Below are positions 51,910 through 56,641 of a stretch of 56,641 bases of DNA, one piece after another. How positions within the stretch are numbered: position 1 is the stretch's first letter; each line of letters begins with the position of its first letter. The stretch comes from Pseudomonas sp. IPO3778. GTDB lineage: Bacteria > Pseudomonadota > Gammaproteobacteria > Pseudomonadales > Pseudomonadaceae. The notes under the pieces were generated by a model. It saw only the letters and a program-made list of their open reading frames with translations. It did not search any database and was not told where the DNA came from. The translations under genes were made by a program, and so were the position numbers. The stretch is from positions 1 to 56,641 of the forward strand of contig NZ_JACARC010000061.1 in NCBI RefSeq assembly GCF_013386825.1, in the 5' to 3' direction.

Positions 51910-53535
51910 TCAGAAAATATAGTCAGTGGTCAGAAAACTCGACGTGCGCTCATGCAGGATATCGCTGACCAGTTGCTTGTTGCTCGCCTGGAACTTGGTC
52001 GCCACCAGGGTACGGATCGAAAACACCCGCAACGCGTCATGTACCGACAGCGTGCCCTCGGCCGAGTTCTTGCGCCCGTTGAACGGGAAGCTGTCCGGCC
52101 CGCGCTGGCACTGGGCATTGATATTGATCCGGCCCACCTGGTTGGCGAACGCATCCACCAGCCGCCCGACCTCGCCCGGGTCGGTGCCGAAGATACTCAG
52201 TTGCTGGCCGAAGTCCGATTCCAGCACGTAGTCGATCACCGTCTCCAGATCGCGGTAAGGCACGATCGGCACCACCGGGCCAAATTGCTCCTCGTGGTAC
52301 ACGCGCATCTGCGGGTTCACCGGGTACAGCACCGCCGGGTAAAAGAACGAGCCACGGCTGGCGCCGCCATTCTCGTTCACCACCTTGGCGCCGTGGGCCA
52401 GGGCGTCGGTGACCAGGCCGCCCAGGTAATCCACCTTGCCCTGCTCGGGCAGCGGCGTCAGCGACACGCCGTCTTCCCAGGGCATGCCGGGTTTGAGGGT
52501 GGCCAGCTTGTGGTTGAATTTTTCGATAAAGCTGTCGACCACGTCTTCATGCACAAACAGGATCTTCAGCGCGGTGCAACGCTGGCCGTTGAACGACAGG
52601 GAACCGGTGACCGCTTCGCTGACTGCATTGTCCAGGTCGACCTGGGGCAGCACGATCCCCGGGTTCTTCGCATCCAGGCCCAGCGCCGCGCGTAGACGGT
52701 GCGGTTTTGGGTGCAGCTTCTTCAAATCGCTGGCGGCCTTGTTGGTGCCGATAAACGCAAAGATATCGATCTTGCCGCTGGCCATCAGGGCGCTGACGGT
52801 CTCGCGGCCGCTGCCATAGATCACGTTGATTACCCCGGCGGGGAAGCTGTCGCGGAACGCCTCCAGCAACGGGCGAATCAGCAACACGCCGAGCTTGGCC
52901 GGCTTGAACACCACGGTGTTGCCCATGATCAGCGCCGGGATCAGCGTGGTGAAGGTCTCGTTCAACGGGTAGTTGTAAGGGCCCATGCACAGCGCCACGC
53001 CCAGCGGCACCCGGCGGATTTGCCCGAGGGTGTCCTGTTCCAGCTCGAAGCGGCTGGAGCGGTGGTCGAGCTCCTTGAGGGCACTGATGGTGTCGGTGAT
53101 GTAGTCGCAGGTGCGGTCGAACTCTTTCTGCGAGTCCTTGAGGTTTTTGCCGATCTCCCACATCAGCAGCTTCACCACCGCGTCGCGCTGCTCACGCATG
53201 CGGCGCAAAAAGGCTTCGACGTGCTGGATACGATCCGCCACGCGCATGGTGGGCCATGCGCCCTGGCCACGGTCGTAGGCGGCCACGGCGGCGTCGAGGG
53301 CGGTCAAGGCGGTATCGGCGTCCAGCAGCGGGGTGCTGCCGATGATCACCGGCGTGTCACCGTCGGCGCCGCGCAACTGCACCGGGCTGCGCACGTCGGC
53401 CAAGGGGCCGTGCCACACATGCAACTGGCCGCCCACCAGGTAATCACGTTGTTCAATGGGCGCGGCGAGCCGGAATTGCTCGGGAATCTCGGCGGCAGTG
53501 GGAAACAGCTGGGCGAGCAGGTTGTCGGTGGTCAT
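51910..53535 (-). CDS. Aldehyde dehydrogenase, NADP-GAPDH-like
   Basis: A 541-residue ALDH-superfamily protein close to non-phosphorylating glyceraldehyde-3-phosphate dehydrogenases. The start at 53535 (MTTDNLLAQLFP) has AGGGG nearby. The cofactor domain has MGPYNYPLNETFTTLIPALIMGNTVVFKPAK and FIGTNKAASDL. The catalytic cysteine is in FNGQRCTALKIL. The motif that is normally LELGGKNP, with the general-base glutamate, reads LGLDAKNP, so that glutamate is missing. The subfamily may use another residue or act as a phosphorylated-aldehyde enzyme. It is monocistronic, and a REPIN follows it. Confidence 0.88.
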   Translation of the reverse strand: MTTDNLLAQLFPTAAEIPEQFRLAAPIEQRDYLVGGQLHVWHGPLADVRSPVQLRGADGDTPVIIGSTPLLDADTALTALDAAVAAYDRGQGAWPTMRVADRIQHVEAFLRRMREQRDAVVKLLMWEIGKNLKDSQKEFDRTCDYITDTISALKELDHRSSRFELEQDTLGQIRRVPLGVALCMGPYNYPLNETFTTLIPALIMGNTVVFKPAKLGVLLIRPLLEAFRDSFPAGVINVIYGSGRETVSALMASGKIDIFAFIGTNKAASDLKKLHPKPHRLRAALGLDAKNPGIVLPQVDLDNAVSEAVTGSLSFNGQRCTALKILFVHEDVVDSFIEKFNHKLATLKPGMPWEDGVSLTPLPEQGKVDYLGGLVTDALAHGAKVVNENGGASRGSFFYPAVLYPVNPQMRVYHEEQFGPVVPIVPYRDLETVIDYVLESDFGQQLSIFGTDPGEVGRLVDAFANQVGRININAQCQRGPDSFPFNGRKNSAEGTLSVHDALRVFSIRTLVATKFQASNKQLVSDILHERTSSFLTTDYIF

Positions 53536-53613
53536 GTCGCTACCCCTGGAGTGGTTGCAAAACGTGACTAGAGATTCACCCATCAACCGCCCGTGTGGCA
53601 AGGGCTAGACGCA

Positions 53614-54876
53614 TTACGTCCAGAGGTGGCCCGCCAACAGGCCGCCGAACAGCGCCACCCCCAGCGCCGCGCCCACCTGTCGGGCGGCGTTGAGGGTGCC
53701 GGCGGCGATGCCGGCGCGGTGCTTGTCCACGGCCTCCATCAAGGCGCTGGTGGCCGCCGGGGTGATCAGCCCGGCGGCCAGGCCGATCACCGGCATCGGC
53801 AGGGCGACCCACAGGTAGGACGGGGTGGGGCCGTAGAGCAACAGCGGGCCGAAACCGGCCAGGTATAAAAGCAGCGCCCCGCCGATCAACCGTTGGCTGC
53901 CCCAGGCCCTGACCAGTCGGCCAGCGACCAGGCTGCCCAGGCTCACCAGTGCCGTCAGCGGCAGGAACGCCAGGCCCGTGCATAACGGTGAGTAACCCAA
54001 CACCCGCTGGAAATACAGGCTCAGCAGAAACACCAGGCCGTAGAGCACCAGCGCCGATACCAGGGACACTGCCACACAGACGCTGAACACCGGATTGGCG
54101 AACAACGTGAGCGGCAGCATCGGCTGGGCCTGGCGGGTTTCAATCCAGATGAAGGCGCTCCAGGCCGCCACACTCAGCACGCCGGCCAACAGGATCGGCA
54201 TGGAGGACCAGCCACGCACCGGGCCTTCGATCAGCACGCCAATCAACGTCGCCAGTGCCAGCATCGCGCTGAATTGCCCGCGCAGGTCCAGCACCCTTGG
54301 CGAGCGCTCGCTGGGGTTGAGCCGGGCACTCAAGGCAATCGCAACCAGCCCCAGCGGCAGGTTGGCAAGGAAAATACTGCGCCAGCCAAACAACTCGATC
54401 AGCACGCCGCCCAGCAGCGGCCCGGCGGCCATGGCGATACCGCCGCAACCCGCCCATACGCCAATGGCCGCTGCACGTCCGGCCGGGTCGGTGATATACG
54501 CCTGGTTGATCAGCGCCAGTGAGGCGGGCACCAACAACGCCGCGCCCACGCCTTGCAGCACCCGCGCCGCCACTAGGGTTGTCCAGTCGCCAGACACACC
54601 ACACAGCACCGAGGCCAGGGTAAACAGCGCCAGGCCCAGCAGATAAAGACGCCGGGCGCCGAAGCGATCCCCCAGCGCACCGCCACTGAGCAGCAGGCTG
54701 GCAAAACTCAGGGTGTACGCGCTGACCACCCATTGCAGCCCGCTGATACCGGTGTGCAGCGTGGCAGCGATGCGCTCCAGGGCCACATTGACGATGGAGG
54801 TGTCGAGAATCACCAGCACATAACTGAGGCTGGTGGCGGCCAGTACCTGGCGTTGGGCGAGAAGAGGAGAGGGCAT
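53614..54876 (-). CDS. MFS transporter, DHA2 (14-helix drug exporter) type
   Basis: An exporter of 420 residues with about 12-13 predicted helices, shorter than full 14-helix members. Marks are LDTSIVNVALERIAATLHTGISGLQWVVSAYTLSFASLLLSGGALGDRFGARRLYLLGL (helices 1-2, motif A), ARVLQGVGAALLVPASLALI, and GPLLGGVLIELFGWRSIFLANLPLG (motif C and DHA2 mark). The C-terminal two helices of long relatives appear to be missing. It is divergent from an ArsR-type regulator with 127 bases between the start codons, and that protein probably regulates it. Confidence 0.9.
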   Translation of the reverse strand: MPSPLLAQRQVLAATSLSYVLVILDTSIVNVALERIAATLHTGISGLQWVVSAYTLSFASLLLSGGALGDRFGARRLYLLGLALFTLASVLCGVSGDWTTLVAARVLQGVGAALLVPASLALINQAYITDPAGRAAAIGVWAGCGGIAMAAGPLLGGVLIELFGWRSIFLANLPLGLVAIALSARLNPSERSPRVLDLRGQFSAMLALATLIGVLIEGPVRGWSSMPILLAGVLSVAAWSAFIWIETRQAQPMLPLTLFANPVFSVCVAVSLVSALVLYGLVFLLSLYFQRVLGYSPLCTGLAFLPLTALVSLGSLVAGRLVRAWGSQRLIGGALLLYLAGFGPLLLYGPTPSYLWVALPMPVIGLAAGLITPAATSALMEAVDKHRAGIAAGTLNAARQVGAALGVALFGGLLAGHLWT

Positions 54877-55003
54877 TGCGGGTTATCCGTGAAGAACCAG
54901 GGGACGAATCTAGCGCGGGCGCCCGCTTGGATGCTTCGACGGTGATCGAAACATGGCGTCGTCCGGTGCGCCTATACTGGCCCGGTCCTGCTGGAGACCT
55001 GCC

Positions 55004-55726
55004 ATGCCCCTTGCCGCCAACTTTTCCGATGTCGCCGCCCTGATCGCCGAGCCTGCCCGTGCCGCGATCCTGCTGGCGTTGTTTGACGGCCGCGCGCTGC
55101 CGGCCGGCGAACTGGCCCACGCGGCCGGCGTCACCCCGCAGACCGCCAGTACCCACTTGGCCAAACTGTTGGCCGGTGGCTTGCTGACCTGCGAAACCCA
55201 GGGCCGGCACCGTTATTACCGCTTGGCCGGCGCCCATGTGGCGCGGGCCATCGAGTCCCTCAGTGTGATCACCCCGGTGCCGGCCAAACCCCTGGAGCGC
55301 CAGGCCCAGGGGCTGCGGTTTGCCCGCTGCTGCTACAACCACCTGGCGGGGCAACTGGGCGTCGCCGTCACCCAGGCCCTGGAGCATTGCGGTTATATCC
55401 TGGCGGTGGAAGACAAGCGCTACGAACTGCTGCCGGCCGGGGTGCAGTGGTTTACCGAGCTGGGCATCGACCTGGCGGCACTCAAACCCTCGCGCTTGGG
55501 AGCGGCGCAACAGTGCCTGGACTGGACTGAACGCACCCATCACCTGGCCGGGCCGCTGGGGGTACAGCTGCTGAAAGCCCTGTGCGAGGCCGACTGGCTG
55601 CGCCGCTCGAAAAGCTCCCGTGCGGTGTTGGTCACGCCCAAGGGCTGGGCGCAACTCAAGGCGCAGCTGGGCCTCGACCCGCGAAGCCTGGAAAACCTTG
55701 AGCACAACCGGGCACTGCCCGGGTAA
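55004..55726 (+). CDS. ArsR-family regulator with C-terminal extension
   Basis: A winged-helix regulator of 240 residues from the ATG at 55004 (GGAG seven bases upstream). HTH residues are about 8-80 (FSDVAALIAEPARAAILLALFDGRALPAGELAHAAGVTPQTASTHLAKLLAGGLLTCETQGRHRYYRL). The long C-terminal region (about 110-235) holds a CC pair (FARCCYNHLAGQLGVAV) and a conserved block typical of ArsR proteins linked to MFS pumps. It may sense a thiol-reactive or aromatic compound. It is divergent from the MFS gene and 28 bases upstream of the peroxidase gene, possibly cotranscribed. Confidence 0.88.
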   Translation: MPLAANFSDVAALIAEPARAAILLALFDGRALPAGELAHAAGVTPQTASTHLAKLLAGGLLTCETQGRHRYYRLAGAHVARAIESLSVITPVPAKPLERQAQGLRFARCCYNHLAGQLGVAVTQALEHCGYILAVEDKRYELLPAGVQWFTELGIDLAALKPSRLGAAQQCLDWTERTHHLAGPLGVQLLKALCEADWLRRSKSSRAVLVTPKGWAQLKAQLGLDPRSLENLEHNRALPG

Positions 55727-55754
55727 ACTGCGCGGCTATCTTGAAGGAGTTCAC

Positions 55755-56615
55755 ATGAGTCAGTACCAGCCGGGCATTCTTGCCGCACCGGTGCCGTTGC
55801 AGGCACGCCATCTGTTTTTTGCCATTGAGTCCCTGGAGGCTGTACCTGCCGCACTGGATGCGCTGGTGCAGCTGGCCGACGCCAATGCGGTGGTGGGTTT
55901 CGGTGAACCGCTGGTGAACGCCCTGGGTGCCCGGATTGACGGGTTGCGGGCGTTTCCTCCTGTGAGCGGGCCGGGGGCGGAGAATCCGTCGACCCAGCAG
56001 GCGCTGTGGGTCTGGCTGCATGGTGTGGATCGGGGTGAGTTGCTGTTGCGCAGCCGGGCGTTTGAAAAAGCCCTGGCGCCGGGGTTTGGTCTGGTGCAGA
56101 TGACCGAGGGGTTCCGCTACAAGACCGGGTTTGACCTGACCGATTATGAGGACGGCACTGAGAATCCCCATGACGATGCCGCGGTTGATGCGGCGGTGGC
56201 GGAGGGGGGCGCGAGCTTTGCGGCGATTCAGCAATGGCAGCATGACCTGGATGGGTTTGCTGCTTTGCCGGCGGTGGAGCGGGATCACATTATCGGTCGG
56301 CGCCATGGCGATAACGAAGAGTTGGACGATGCGCCGGCGTCGGCGCACACCAAGCGTACGGCCCAGGAGAGTTTTACCCCTGAGGCGTTTGTGGTGCGCC
56401 GGTCGATGCCTTGGGCGGAGAATGGTCAGGCGGGGTTGATGTTCCTGGCGTTTGGGCATTCGTTTGATGCGTTTGAAGCGCAGCTGCGGCGGATGAGTGG
56501 GCTTGAAGATGGGATTGTTGATGGGTTGTATCGCATTAGTAAGCCGTTGACTGGGGGGTACTACTGGTGCCCGCCCGTGCGTGATGGGCGGGTGGATTTG
56601 GGTTTGGTTTTTTGA
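55755..56615 (+). CDS. Dyp-type heme peroxidase
   Basis: A 286-residue dye-decolourising peroxidase of the YfeX/class B type. The GxxDG motif appears as DLTDYEDGTENPHDD (about 130-143), the distal aspartate site. The proximal heme histidine is in SAHTKRTAQ (about 200), and LTGGYYWCPP near the C-terminus is the family's last motif. AAGGAG precedes the ATG at 55755. No signal or Tat peptide is visible, so it is cytoplasmic unless packaged by an encapsulin, which is not seen here. It follows the ArsR gene by 28 bases. Confidence 0.9.
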   Translation: MSQYQPGILAAPVPLQARHLFFAIESLEAVPAALDALVQLADANAVVGFGEPLVNALGARIDGLRAFPPVSGPGAENPSTQQALWVWLHGVDRGELLLRSRAFEKALAPGFGLVQMTEGFRYKTGFDLTDYEDGTENPHDDAAVDAAVAEGGASFAAIQQWQHDLDGFAALPAVERDHIIGRRHGDNEELDDAPASAHTKRTAQESFTPEAFVVRRSMPWAENGQAGLMFLAFGHSFDAFEAQLRRMSGLEDGIVDGLYRISKPLTGGYYWCPPVRDGRVDLGLVF

Positions 56616-56641
56616 GGGTTATTGAGTACATATCCGTTGCT

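Overview
The window looks like a chromosomal segment of a Pseudomonas of the fluorescens/putida group. The DNA is GC-rich. Intergenic spaces carry Pseudomonas-type REP/REPIN repeats (cores such as GCGAGCAAGC and GGGAGC..CTTGC). Gene neighbourhoods (tamA-tamB, lpxH-ppiB-glnS-cysS, a six-gene mrp antiporter operon with fused A+B subunit, an mvaB/LiuR pair, SfnB) are typical of that genus. I recognise no tRNA, rRNA, CRISPR array, complete insertion sequence or prophage.

Left part (1-13.4 kb). An A-rich non-coding region (74-447, minus strand) has the hallmarks of the Hfq/Crc-sequestering sRNA CrcY: a sigma-54 promoter, an upstream GTGTTACC/GGTAACAC dyad like a CbrB site, six A-rich motifs and a UUCG terminator. 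Next come mvaB and a LiuR-like MerR regulator with a perfect palindromic operator, a LysR regulator divergent from an acyl-CoA dehydrogenase, a PstS-like/OmpA fusion, xthA, a GNAT acetyltransferase, and the tamA-tamB outer-membrane translocation pair.

Middle part (13.4-33.2 kb). A MarR regulator with two dyad operators heads a tripartite efflux operon (outer membrane lipoprotein, EmrA, EmrB). The housekeeping block lpxH, ppiB, glnS, cysS follows. Then come a DHFR/RibD-like reductase, a second signal peptidase I, a TetR-SDR pair with a long palindromic operator, an HSL-type esterase, and the mrpACDEFG cation/proton antiporter operon, whose genes overlap by 1 to 4 bases.

Right part (33.3-56.6 kb). 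A DMT exporter is divergent from an XRE-cupin regulator. A probable sulfur-scavenging or desulfonation operon follows: sfnB, an isolated acyl-CoA-dehydrogenase C-terminal domain, and an FMN monooxygenase, preceded by a candidate sigma-54 promoter and dyad. Beyond a REPIN lie a truncated AMP-ligase-like gene (apparently frameshifted at its 3' end) and a FAD/NAD(P) protein. A compact four-gene MacAB-TolC-like exporter is divergent from a TetR gene, with an A/T direct repeat near each start. Next to it is a 1272-residue protein of tandem beta-sandwich (Ig-like) repeats without a signal peptide, in visibly less GC-biased DNA and bounded downstream by a remnant of an alpha/beta-hydrolase gene. The window ends with a FUSC-family membrane protein, an aldehyde dehydrogenase lacking the usual catalytic glutamate motif, a DHA2-type MFS exporter divergent from an ArsR-type regulator, and a Dyp-type peroxidase.

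The least explained parts are the large repeat protein with its neighbouring exporter and TetR gene, and the sfnB-to-FAD-protein cluster with its two domain-fragment genes. All calls rest on reading the sequence and on recalled family features; no database search was run.
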